Source: an uncultured Bacteroides sp.
Lineage (GTDB): Bacteria > Bacteroidota > Bacteroidia > Bacteroidales > Bacteroidaceae
Assembly: GCA_905203765.1 (NCBI GenBank)
Contig: CAJKXC010000011.1
Span: forward strand, 1-64,000
Direction: 5' to 3'
Length of the DNA stretch: 64,000 bases
Shown piece after piece: positions 51,117-59,411 of the stretch. Every line of letters starts with the position of its first letter. Positions within the stretch are counted from its first letter, which is position 1. Under the pieces are notes generated by a model. It was not told the origin of the DNA and made no database searches. It saw only the letters and a list, made by a program, of their open reading frames with translations. The translations under genes and the position numbers were made by a program.

Positions 51117-54100
51117 CTAAGGATGTGCTTTTTCCTCTTTGCTTTCTTGTTGCTTCTTCAGCCGCTTCAGCTTCAATCTGTTCCAAAACAGAAGGTCACT
51201 CCATTTGTCGAAATCTTTTCTGAAGATGATACCGATGCCCTGCGTAGTCAGGTTGGTACGGGTATAATAGCGGTCGTTCGTTTCGTTGTATGCCTTCAGG
51301 CGGATGTCTCCCGAACGGTTGACGAGCCATTCGGCTTCGAAGTCTCCCACGAAGTTCGTGTTTGCCATCGGATTGTCACGATACCCGAAGTTACCGTTGA
51401 TGAGCAAACGGTTATTCATCAGTTGTCCCGACAGCATTGTCTCGAATTCCATGTCCGTCCATCCCTTTTCTCCGGTACTGAAGTTGGTACCGAAATTCCA
51501 GTTGTTGACGTTGAGGATGTTAGACAAGGCATTGTTCAGTTGTCCCGAGAGGGTGGATGATACCACACTGGACATCATGTTTGAGTTCTGTGTGGCACCC
51601 ATATTCTCCGGCGTATAGAACTTTCCGATACCCAGCAGATAGAGTATCTGCATATTCATCTGCTCGTCGGTAGGGATGTAATTGCGGACAAGAGTCTGGA
51701 GCTCGTCGCGTTCGTTGGGCAGCTCGATATCAAAGTTGATATCGGGCGAAGTCAGCTGTCCGGTCAGATTCATCATGCAATTTACCTTTACATTGGTTTG
51801 GCTTGCATAGCCACTGATGGCTTCGCTGGGCATCAGGTCGTTCAGGGATGCGGAATTAACGGTATAAGCCGCCTTTATGTCGAGCGTGGCATCGAGTGGC
51901 GGACCATTGAAAGTGACTGTACTTCCGTCTCTGATGATAAAGTCCTTGCGGATGACTTCCTGCAAGCTGAATTTATATAGTCCCTGGCTAATGCGGTAGC
52001 TGCCGAACATCTTTACATCCCCTTTATTAAAGAACTCGGTTCGGATATTTCCCGCTCCTCTTCCGCTGATGTAATCGCCGGCGATGGGGTCCATGATGAT
52101 TTTCATGGTTGCATCGGGAGTGGCGTCTACCAGCAGATTCAGACGGATATCCGTGTCGCCTTCACTCTCTTCCTCAATTTCCTTTTGTGCCATTTCAAAG
52201 TCGGAAAGGCGGACGGAGTCTTGTATGGCGCGGCGTGGTGTCTTGTCTACAAACTTGATGAACTGGTTGCTGACGGCGGTAGTTACATTATCCTTTATAT
52301 AGGTAAAGTTGGTATTGCGATTGGTGGTCATTGCCACGTCGATGTTCACGCCATCCCGGACATTTCCGGTAATGGTGGTATTGCCTGTGCCGTACACCGT
52401 ACCGTAGAAGGGGAAGTCGGGAGATTCCTTTGTATTCATTACCAGCATATTGTCCACATTGAAGTTGAAACGGTATTCCAGGTTCTTGAAGTGCTGGTAA
52501 TGGAGATAACCGCTCACCCGTCCCTGATGGCCTTGCGTATCGAAGATGCGGTTGTTGTTGAAAGTCAATCCGTCGGGTGCGATGTAGATGCTGTCTTTTA
52601 TGGAGAAAGTGGTGTTGAGTACTTCTACTTTCATAGAGGCGTCACCCAATACGCGTCCTTCCATAGTAAGCCCTTTGAACTTGCCGTAAAAGTGCACGTT
52701 GCCGGTGGCGCGTCCGTTGAATTCGGGCGTAATGCTGCTCATGTAGTGGTGTATGAACTTCAGGTTGGTGTTGTCTGCTTCAATCTGAAGGTCGAGTGCG
52801 CTGGTGGGCTTCAGAGGATAGATGAAGCCGCGCACGTGGCTCTTGGCAATGTCCTGTTCGCGGATGTGGGCATCCAGGTAGATACCTTTCACTTCGTGAT
52901 GCCATTCTCCGTGTATGTTGGCATCACCCAGTAAGCCTTCGTTCAGTCCGAGGTTGCGGATGAACAGGTCGGTACTCATTACCGGTTTCTCCAATACTCC
53001 GCTGGCATAGGCGGGACCGGTGGCTTCTCCCTTGAAGTTCACGCCGAGGTCGGCAATGTCGAACACATATCCGATGTTGATTGCTTTCAGATCCAGGCGT
53101 ACGGTGTCTTGGGGCTCCTTGGAAACGGTACCGTTGATGCGCAGGTGACGGTCTTTATGGCTGAACAGGAAGTCGTTGATATATACCTTCCCGGAGTCGA
53201 GCACCACTTGGGAGGGGTGGATATTCCATAGTGTATCGTTCAGAATGACATTGGTGGGCTGTACATCAATAATGGTTTTCAATGGCGTCTTCTGTTCATG
53301 GTCACGGATGAAGTGGGCGAGAGTGGACAGTTTGCCGCTGTAAGTCACGGTACTACTGTTTCCCCAGTTCAGCGTGGTCTGGATACTGTTGTTTTGCGCT
53401 TGTGTTTCCAGAGCCACATTGACGGTACCTTCCGACTTCCGGTTACTGAAACGCAGGCGTGCATAGAATTGATCACCGGGATTCTCGCAAAGTATCATGC
53501 CGGACTCGATGAATTTGTCTTCGTAGCGCAGGCGGGGGAAGTAACCCTCTACTCGCAGGCGCTGGGCTTTGTCATTGAAGTAGCCTTTCAGAGTAGACTG
53601 GGTATACACCCTTACCGGTATATGGAAAACGGTAGAAAGCAGTTCCGTATCGTATATGTTCAGGTCGAAATGGAAGTTGTTTTCTGTTGTTATGGGCTTC
53701 TTGTCCGGCTGGATCAGGGCGGGAATATAGCGGCGCATGATGTTCAGCAGGCTGGTGGGCAGGGTACGGTAGGAATAATCTCCTTCAATGCTGCCTTGCA
53801 GGAAATTGGAAGTAATGGCGAGGCGCTTTTGATGTGAGTCCGTCCGTGTGGCAGCTATCTTCAGATTTTCCATGAAGTAGCGCTTGTCCGGGGAGGTGAA
53901 CAACAGGCTGTCTATGTTGATTTCACCGTTCATTTCGTCAATGGAGCCACCGGTAAAATCAGCTTTTATCTTGACTGATATTTCTGCGTCTTCGTATTTG
54001 GGCGCCAGATGAAGGTCGTGAGGGCGAATCTTGCTGATGTTTGCCAGGAAATTGAATGTCGGAACCTGGCTGGCGGTATTGATGGAGCCGTTCAGTAGAA

Positions 54101-55505
54101 TCGAGCCGTTGGCATCATCCAGAGCTACCTTACCGGTGAATCCGCCTTGTTTGTATTCACCGTCCAGGGTGATATTCTCATAGGTGTATTCACTGTAATT
54201 GATAGAACCCACCAAACCTTTCAGAATAACTGTGGGATACTGGTTCTCGTAATGGCTGCTGTTTACGTCAAGATTGAACGTAACCTTGCCGAACTTATTA
54301 TTGTTCAACATCTTACCCAGTTCGAAATCTTCGGTCTGTACCGCTCCCGAATAGGCAAAGTATCCTTTTGCCTTGTCCGAACTCAGTTTTACGTCCGTCT
54401 TTATGGTACCGAGGTCGGTGCGAACTTGTCCGTAAGTAACGAGGTCGGCAAAGTAGCCGGAAACCTCTCCACGGAAGGAAATAGTTCCCATGTGTTGCAG
54501 AACGGGAGGCACGCCGTTGTAGTTCTTGCTCAAATTGCGGACAAAGAAAGCAACCCCTTCCGGATCGGCGTACAGACTGGATAAATTGCCGAATACATAA
54601 GCATTTCCCGGCTGTGAAAGGTCTTGCAGAGATACGTCTCCCCTCAGGTGGAAATGGTTCTCGGCAGAGATGGAAAGGCGGGGGCAATTCAACTGGTCGA
54701 CAGTTCCGTTTGTTTGTACTTCTACTTGCAGCTTTTCCTTGAACGGGGCAAAGGCGGGGACAAATGCGGACAAGTCCTGCAGTGTGACCTGTGAAGGCAA
54801 TATATGGAACGAGAAGTGCACGTCGCGTGCAAAGTTATTAAAGGCTCCCAAGCTGTCATAGTCCATTCGGATGGTATCCATCGCCAAGGAGGTTTGCGGC
54901 AAGTCAATGGCAAAGTTCTCAATTTTCATTTGTTGGTTATTGCCGACTATTTTAAGGCTTAGCTTCTTCAGTTCAAAGCCGGAATGCTCTTCTTCCACGC
55001 TCATGCGCTTGATGGCAGCATTGATCGAGTCGTTTTGCAGTGCTTTCAGGGAGATGTTGGCAATGATATTGCGCAAATGGATATGCTGCGAATTGAATTT
55101 GCCGGGAGTCTCTGCTTCGGAAAGCACGTCGTAAGACATTTTGCCACGACGTATCAGCAGGGAGTTGATGCGGAGGTCCAGGTTGTTTTTCTTCTGAATG
55201 GTATCCTGGGAAGCAAAAGCGTCGATTACAAACTGAAAGTTGGGTTTGTCTTCAGGAGTTTGTTTCTCCAGATTGATGTTGAAACCGAATAATTGTACGT
55301 TGCTGATGGATATTTTTCCGCTGAATAGGGGCAGGATATCAAACTTGGCAGAGAGGCGGGTTACTTTCAACATTTCTTTCCCCGACTGGTCGTGCAGCAG
55401 CAGGTCGTCGATGATGACACGGTTCAGCAGTCCTATATCTATCCGCCCGATAGTGAGCTCGCTGCCCAATATGGAAGCCAGTTCGTCAGCAACAAGTACA
55501 GACAT
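51117..55505 (-). CDS. tamB: TamB-family translocation/assembly protein
   Basis: TamB-like proteins span the periplasm as long beta-helical grooves and move lipids or assist outer-membrane assembly. From the first ATG (55505) the protein is 1462 residues, mostly repeating beta-strands, with the DUF490 (TamB) C-terminal domain (about 1080-1440; DFEMAQKEIEEESEGDTDIRLNLLVDATPDATMKIIMDP, LRNYIPTDEQMNMQILYLLGIGKF). The usual N-terminal anchor is missing from this start. The same frame stays open for 34 more codons upstream to 55607 and encodes a clear anchor (RKLKKTVRWVLGIVLGLYIG), but with no ATG, GTG or TTG. The real start is probably an ATC (55607-55605) or CTG (55598-55596). Confidence 0.88.
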   Translation of the reverse strand: MSVLVADELASILGSELTIGRIDIGLLNRVIIDDLLLHDQSGKEMLKVTRLSAKFDILPLFSGKISISNVQLFGFNINLEKQTPEDKPNFQFVIDAFASQDTIQKKNNLDLRINSLLIRRGKMSYDVLSEAETPGKFNSQHIHLRNIIANISLKALQNDSINAAIKRMSVEEEHSGFELKKLSLKIVGNNQQMKIENFAIDLPQTSLAMDTIRMDYDSLGAFNNFARDVHFSFHILPSQVTLQDLSAFVPAFAPFKEKLQVEVQTNGTVDQLNCPRLSISAENHFHLRGDVSLQDLSQPGNAYVFGNLSSLYADPEGVAFFVRNLSKNYNGVPPVLQHMGTISFRGEVSGYFADLVTYGQVRTDLGTIKTDVKLSSDKAKGYFAYSGAVQTEDFELGKMLNNNKFGKVTFNLDVNSSHYENQYPTVILKGLVGSINYSEYTYENITLDGEYKQGGFTGKVALDDANGSILLNGSINTASQVPTFNFLANISKIRPHDLHLAPKYEDAEISVKIKADFTGGSIDEMNGEINIDSLLFTSPDKRYFMENLKIAATRTDSHQKRLAITSNFLQGSIEGDYSYRTLPTSLLNIMRRYIPALIQPDKKPITTENNFHFDLNIYDTELLSTVFHIPVRVYTQSTLKGYFNDKAQRLRVEGYFPRLRYEDKFIESGMILCENPGDQFYARLRFSNRKSEGTVNVALETQAQNNSIQTTLNWGNSSTVTYSGKLSTLAHFIRDHEQKTPLKTIIDVQPTNVILNDTLWNIHPSQVVLDSGKVYINDFLFSHKDRHLRINGTVSKEPQDTVRLDLKAINIGYVFDIADLGVNFKGEATGPAYASGVLEKPVMSTDLFIRNLGLNEGLLGDANIHGEWHHEVKGIYLDAHIREQDIAKSHVRGFIYPLKPTSALDLQIEADNTNLKFIHHYMSSITPEFNGRATGNVHFYGKFKGLTMEGRVLGDASMKVEVLNTTFSIKDSIYIAPDGLTFNNNRIFDTQGHQGRVSGYLHYQHFKNLEYRFNFNVDNMLVMNTKESPDFPFYGTVYGTGNTTITGNVRDGVNIDVAMTTNRNTNFTYIKDNVTTAVSNQFIKFVDKTPRRAIQDSVRLSDFEMAQKEIEEESEGDTDIRLNLLVDATPDATMKIIMDPIAGDYISGRGAGNIRTEFFNKGDVKMFGSYRISQGLYKFSLQEVIRKDFIIRDGSTVTFNGPPLDATLDIKAAYTVNSASLNDLMPSEAISGYASQTNVKVNCMMNLTGQLTSPDINFDIELPNERDELQTLVRNYIPTDEQMNMQILYLLGIGKFYTPENMGATQNSNMMSSVVSSTLSGQLNNALSNILNVNNWNFGTNFSTGEKGWTDMEFETMLSGQLMNNRLLINGNFGYRDNPMANTNFVGDFEAEWLVNRSGDIRLKAYNETNDRYYTRTNLTTQGIGIIFRKDFDKWSDLLFWNRLKLKRLKKQQESKEEKAHP

Positions 55506-55676
55506 ATGCCGCTGAACATAAGGGATGTTCAGTAACAGGATAGTACCGATATACAGTCCCAGTACGATACCGAGTACCCAGCGTACTGTCTTTTTCAGCT
55601 TTCTGATAGGCGGTTAATTTTTATAATTGGCCAACAAAAATATGAAATAATACGTTATGAATCGTACTTTTATCAC

Positions 55677-55684
55677 TACTTTTG
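55677..55684 (+). promoter_or_regulatory. -7 element for tsaD
   Basis: TACTTTTG matches TAnnTTTG, 25 nt before the start; no clean -33. Confidence 0.55.
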
Positions 55685-55709
55685 CAGCGTTTAAACGTAA
55701 ATAAACATT

Positions 55710-56729
55710 ATGAGTACAATAATTTTGGGAATAGAATCGTCTTGCGATGATACTTCTGCTGCAGTCATCAAAGACGGTTATCTGCTTTCGAATGTAGTGG
55801 CCAGTCAGGCTGTGCACGAAGCGTATGGTGGTGTAGTGCCCGAACTGGCTTCCCGTGCGCATCAGCAAAACATAGTTCCGGTAGTGCATGAAGCGTTGAA
55901 ACGTGCCGGAGTGACCAAAGAAGAACTGAGCGCTGTGGCCTTTACTCGTGGTCCGGGTTTGATGGGTTCTTTGTTGGTAGGTGTATCTTTTGCCAAAGGG
56001 TTCGCACGTTCGCTGGGTATTCCTATGGTAGATGTTAATCACTTGACAGGACATGTCTTAGCACATTTCATTAAAGCAGAAGGAGAGGAGAATATACAAC
56101 CGAATTTTCCGTTCCTTTGCTTGCTGGTTTCCGGTGGAAACTCTCAGATTATTCTGGTGAAAGCGTATAATGATATGCAGATTTTGGGGCAGACTATTGA
56201 CGATGCTGCGGGTGAAGCCATCGACAAGTGCTCCAAGGTAATGGGGTTGGGATATCCCGGCGGTCCGATTATAGATAAACTGGCGCGTCAGGGCAATCCG
56301 AAGGCGTTTACGTTCAGTAAACCGCATATTCCCGGATTGGATTATAGTTTCAGTGGACTGAAAACGTCATTCCTTTATTCCCTGCGCGACTGGATGAAAG
56401 AAGATCCCGATTTCATCGAGCATCATAAAGTAGACCTGGCTGCTTCGCTGGAAGCTACTATCGTGGATATCCTGATGGACAAGCTACGTAAGGCTGCTAA
56501 AGAGTATAAGATAAAGGAAGTGGCAGTGGCCGGTGGTGTTTCTGCCAATAACGGACTGCGTAACTCCTTCCGTGAGCATGCCGAAAAGTACGGCTGGAAT
56601 ATTTTCATTCCGAAATTCAGTTACACTACGGACAATGCTGCCATGATTGCCATTACAGGATATTTCAAATACCTGGATAAAGACTTCTGTTCGATAGATG
56701 CGCCGGCATATTCGCGCGTTACTTTGTAA
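55710..56729 (+). CDS. tsaD: tRNA t6A threonylcarbamoyltransferase subunit
   Basis: TsaD transfers threonylcarbamoyl to A37 of ANN-decoding tRNAs, with TsaB and TsaE. The 339-residue ASKHA-fold protein has ILGIESSCDDTSAAVI, the metal motif NHLTGH (about 110-115), LLVSGGNSQIILV, DDAAGEAIDKCSKVMGLGYPGGP and VAGGVSANNGLR. Its length is normal. It is divergent from tamB; pncC follows 29 nt later on the same strand. Confidence 0.97.
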   Translation: MSTIILGIESSCDDTSAAVIKDGYLLSNVVASQAVHEAYGGVVPELASRAHQQNIVPVVHEALKRAGVTKEELSAVAFTRGPGLMGSLLVGVSFAKGFARSLGIPMVDVNHLTGHVLAHFIKAEGEENIQPNFPFLCLLVSGGNSQIILVKAYNDMQILGQTIDDAAGEAIDKCSKVMGLGYPGGPIIDKLARQGNPKAFTFSKPHIPGLDYSFSGLKTSFLYSLRDWMKEDPDFIEHHKVDLAASLEATIVDILMDKLRKAAKEYKIKEVAVAGGVSANNGLRNSFREHAEKYGWNIFIPKFSYTTDNAAMIAITGYFKYLDKDFCSIDAPAYSRVTL

Positions 56730-56758
56730 AGTATAGATTATAATATATATAATAAGGT

Positions 56759-57226
56759 ATGAAACTGGAAGAGGAGATCGGCGAACTGCTGAAAGCAAAG
56801 AAATTGTCCCTTTCCACCGCAGAAAGTTGCACGGGTGGGGGAATTGCAGCTCTGATAACTTCCGTTCCGGGCAGTTCGGAATATTTCAATGGCGGCATTG
56901 TGGCATACTCCAACGAAGTGAAGATGTCTTTACTCCACGTTTCTGCCGAAACGCTGGAAAAGCATGGAGCTGTGAGTCGCGAGACTGTGACCGAAATGGT
57001 GAAAGGTGCGATGGAAACGCTGAAAACGGACTGTGCGGTCGCTACTTCCGGCATTGCAGGTCCCGGAGGAGGTACTCCCGACAAGCCGGTGGGAACTGTT
57101 TGGATAGCCGCTGCCTATAAAAATGAAATCGTTACCATGAAACAGGAGGGCGACTGCGGAAGGGACGGGAATGTGAAGAAAGCAATTCAAAACGCTCTTT
57201 CAATGCTTTACAACAAGTTGAAATGA
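56759..57226 (+). CDS. pncC: CinA-family nicotinamide-nucleotide amidohydrolase
   Basis: This 155-residue protein corresponds to the C-terminal domain of CinA (PncC). That domain deamidates nicotinamide mononucleotide to return it to NAD synthesis. Motifs are STAESCTGGGIAALITSVPGSSEYFNGGIVAYSN, EKHGAVSRETVTEMV and CAVATSGIAGPGGGTPDKPVGTVWIA. There is no N-terminal MoCF domain, so this is the stand-alone form. It lies 29 nt after tsaD and probably shares its transcript. Confidence 0.93.
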   Translation: MKLEEEIGELLKAKKLSLSTAESCTGGGIAALITSVPGSSEYFNGGIVAYSNEVKMSLLHVSAETLEKHGAVSRETVTEMVKGAMETLKTDCAVATSGIAGPGGGTPDKPVGTVWIAAAYKNEIVTMKQEGDCGRDGNVKKAIQNALSMLYNKLK

Positions 57227-57267
57227 GGAAAAAATGCTATTATACAGTGAATTATTTTATGAAAAAC

Positions 57268-57298
57268 TTGTTTGGTAACGATAAAAGTGCTTACTTTG
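57268..57298 (+). promoter_or_regulatory. Promoter of the L28-L33-DUF4295 operon
   Basis: TTG (57268-57270), 20-nt spacer, TTACTTTG (57291-57298; one mismatch to TAnnTTTG). Confidence 0.6.
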
Positions 57299-57347
57299 CG
57301 CTCTGTTTGAAATAAGTATAGAAGAAAACTATAAAATAAAGATAGAA

Positions 57348-57608
57348 ATGTCAAAGATTTGTCAAATTACCGGAAAGAAGGCCATGATTGGCAACAATGT
57401 TTCACACTCAAAGAGAAGAACAAAGAGAACCTTTGATTTGAACTTGTTTAACAAGAAGTTCTACTATGTAGAGCAGGATTGCTGGATCAGCCTTAGCATT
57501 TGCGCTAATGGTTTGCGCATTATTAATAAGAAAGGACTGGACGCTGCTTTGAAGGATGCAGTAGCTAAAGGTTATTGTGATTGGAAAAGCATTAAAGTTA
57601 TTGGCTAA
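57348..57608 (+). CDS. rpmB: Ribosomal protein bL28
   Basis: This 86-residue large-subunit protein has KICQITGKKAMIGNNVSHSKRRTKR and the C-terminal GLRIINKKGLDAALKD segment. Only one cysteine (C5) lies in the N-terminal motif region, so it is the zinc-free form. It is the first gene of a three-gene operon with L33 and DUF4295. Confidence 0.98.
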   Translation: MSKICQITGKKAMIGNNVSHSKRRTKRTFDLNLFNKKFYYVEQDCWISLSICANGLRIINKKGLDAALKDAVAKGYCDWKSIKVIG

Positions 57609-57629
57609 AAGTAGAGGAGAATACTGATT

Positions 57630-57818
57630 ATGGCAAAGAAAGCAAAAGGTAACAGAGTACAGGTGATTCTGGAATGCACAGAACACAAGGATAGCGGTAT
57701 GCCGGGAACTTCTCGTTATATTACGACGAAGAACAGAAAGAACACTACCGAGAGATTGGAGTTGAAGAAATACAACCCGATTCTGAAGAGAGTAACAGTA
57801 CATAAGGAAATTAAATAA
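57630..57818 (+). CDS. rpmG: Ribosomal protein bL33
   Basis: This 62-residue protein has VQVILECTEHKDSG, a TTKNRKNTTERLELKKYNPILKRVTVHKE core, and only one cysteine, so it is the zinc-free type. It lies 21 nt after rpmB. No zinc-containing paralogue is in the window. Confidence 0.97.
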   Translation: MAKKAKGNRVQVILECTEHKDSGMPGTSRYITTKNRKNTTERLELKKYNPILKRVTVHKEIK

Positions 57819-57832
57819 TAAGAGTATAACCC

Positions 57833-57991
57833 ATGGCAAAGAAAACAGTAGCAAGTTTGCACGAAGGTTCTAAGGAAGGTCGTGCTTATACGAAGGTTAT
57901 CAAGATGGTTAAGTCTCCGAAGACGGGTGCTTACATGTTTGATGAACAAATGGTTCCTAACGAAAAAGTACAAGACTTTTTCAAGAAGTAA
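57833..57991 (+). CDS. DUF4295 small basic protein, ribosome-associated candidate
   Basis: An open frame of 52 residues (MAKKTVASLHEGSKEGRAYT, then a lysine-rich stretch, ending VQDFFKK) starts 14 nt after rpmG. It matches the Bacteroidetes family DUF4295 by its MAKKT start, KVIKMVKSPKTGAYMF and small basic composition. Its position in the L28-L33 operon and composition suggest a ribosomal protein. I recall a report of this family as a ribosomal component in a Bacteroidetes ribosome structure but cannot verify it. A terminator follows. Confidence 0.88.
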   Translation: MAKKTVASLHEGSKEGRAYTKVIKMVKSPKTGAYMFDEQMVPNEKVQDFFKK

Positions 57992-58031
57992 GATAAATGC
58001 AGTTGCCGCGAGGCACTGATAACTTATAAAG

Positions 58032-58070
58032 ATCCCCTTATCGGTAATATCCGGTGAGGGGATTTCTTTT
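58032..58070 (+). terminator. Terminator of the L28-L33-DUF4295 operon
   Basis: ATCCCCTTATCGG pairs with CCGGTGAGGGGAT (two wobble-type positions) around TAATAT and is followed by TTCTTTTTT. Confidence 0.88.
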
Positions 58071-58161
58071 TTCTCTCTCGGTGTCCATGTACTTTGGGAA
58101 CGGGCAGCTGGTAACTGTGGTTCTCCGGGGCAGTTTGAGATCCCGGTTGTATAATAGTAGT

Positions 58162-58315
58162 GCTACTGCAGAGTTACTGCAACGTTACTGCAAAGCCGTT
58201 GCAGTGCTACTGCAAATGTGTTGCAGTGTTACTGCAAACGTGTTGCAGTGTTACTGCAAATATGCTGCAGCGTTACTGCAAGACTGCTGCAGTATCACTG
58301 CAAGGTTATTGCAAC
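58162..58315. repeat. Array D: seven 22-bp palindromic units
   Basis: Seven contiguous units start at 58162, 58184, 58206, 58228, 58250, 58272 and 58294. The consensus is ACTGCAA-N5-TTGCAGT plus a 3-nt junction, each unit a near-perfect palindrome. The centre varies; the arms are conserved, with compensating changes in some units. It lies between the ribosomal operon terminator and the ftsY promoter, outside both coding regions. Confidence 0.93.
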
Positions 58316-58412
58316 CTGCTTGCAGTAATAGATAATAATTGGTAGATGAGTTGAAATTAGCTTTATCTTGCTTTTAAGTTACTTCATTTTTTATTATTTG
58401 TCAGTTTTGTTA

Positions 58413-58420
58413 TATCTTTG
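58413..58420 (+). promoter_or_regulatory. -7 element for ftsY
   Basis: TATCTTTG, exact, 31 nt before the start. A -33 at the right distance is not obvious. Confidence 0.6.
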
Positions 58421-58451
58421 TAGCATAATGTGTTGTACTAATAAGTAAATT

Positions 58452-59411
58452 ATGGGATTATTTAGTTTTTTCTCTAAAGAAAAGAAGGAAACATTAGATA
58501 AAGGATTATCTAAAACAAAGGAGAGTGTGTTCGGTAAGATAGCCCGTGCGGTAGCAGGGAAGTCGAAGGTGGACGATGAAGTTTTGGATAATTTGGAAGA
58601 GGTGTTGATTACTTCGGACGTAGGCGTAGAAACAACGTTGAAAATTATTGAACGTATAGAAAAGCGCGCTGCTGCCGAAAAATATATGAATGCGCAGGAA
58701 CTTAACAAGATTCTGCGCGATGAAATCGCTGCTTTGCTTACAGAAAATAATTCGGATGATGTAGATGATTTTGAAGCGCCTATTGCGAAGAAACCTTACG
58801 TCATTATGGTTGTTGGAGTAAATGGAGTGGGGAAAACTACTACGATCGGCAAACTGGCCTACCAATTCAAGAAGGCAGGTAAGTCTGTATATTTAGGGGC
58901 TGCCGATACATTCCGTGCAGCTGCTGTAGAGCAGTTGGTGATTTGGGGCGAACGGGTAGGAGTGCCCGTGGTGAAGCAGAAGATGGGAGCCGATCCTGCC
59001 TCTGTGGCTTTTGATGCCCTGAGTTCGGCAGTTGCCAATAATGCGGATGTGGTGATTATAGATACGGCGGGTCGTCTTCACAATAAAGTCGGTTTGATGA
59101 ATGAGCTGACCAAGATAAAGAATGTAATGAAGAAGGTTGTACCCGATGCTCCCAATGAGGTTTTGCTTGTATTGGACGGTTCCACTGGACAAAATGCATT
59201 CGAGCAGGCCAAGCAGTTTACGTTGGCAACAGAGGTTACGTCAATGGCGGTTACCAAATTGGATGGAACGGCAAAAGGTGGCGTAGTCATCGGTATTTCT
59301 GATCAGTTCAAGATCCCTGTGAAATATATCGGCTTGGGCGAAGGCATGGAGGACTTACAGGTGTTCCGTAAGAAGGAATTTGTAGATTCACTGTTTGGAG
59401 AGAATGCATGA
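58452..59411 (+). CDS. ftsY: Signal recognition particle receptor FtsY
   Basis: FtsY is the SRP receptor GTPase delivering ribosomes to the Sec translocon. The 319-residue protein has a short basic N-terminus (GLFSFFSKEKKET) for membrane contact in place of the long acidic A domain. The N domain (about 10-85) and the G domain follow: GVNGVGKTTTIGKLA, DTFRAAAVEQL, VVIIDTAGRLHNK, TKLDGTAKGG. Its stop overlaps the rimO start as ATGA. Confidence 0.97.
   Translation: MGLFSFFSKEKKETLDKGLSKTKESVFGKIARAVAGKSKVDDEVLDNLEEVLITSDVGVETTLKIIERIEKRAAAEKYMNAQELNKILRDEIAALLTENNSDDVDDFEAPIAKKPYVIMVVGVNGVGKTTTIGKLAYQFKKAGKSVYLGAADTFRAAAVEQLVIWGERVGVPVVKQKMGADPASVAFDALSSAVANNADVVIIDTAGRLHNKVGLMNELTKIKNVMKKVVPDAPNEVLLVLDGSTGQNAFEQAKQFTLATEVTSMAVTKLDGTAKGGVVIGISDQFKIPVKYIGLGEGMEDLQVFRKKEFVDSLFGENA

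Noticed and set aside
58162..58315. CRISPR-like array
   Set aside because: Units are contiguous at 22 bp with no unique spacers and no cas genes nearby. The same holds for the other three 22-bp arrays and the heptamer block.
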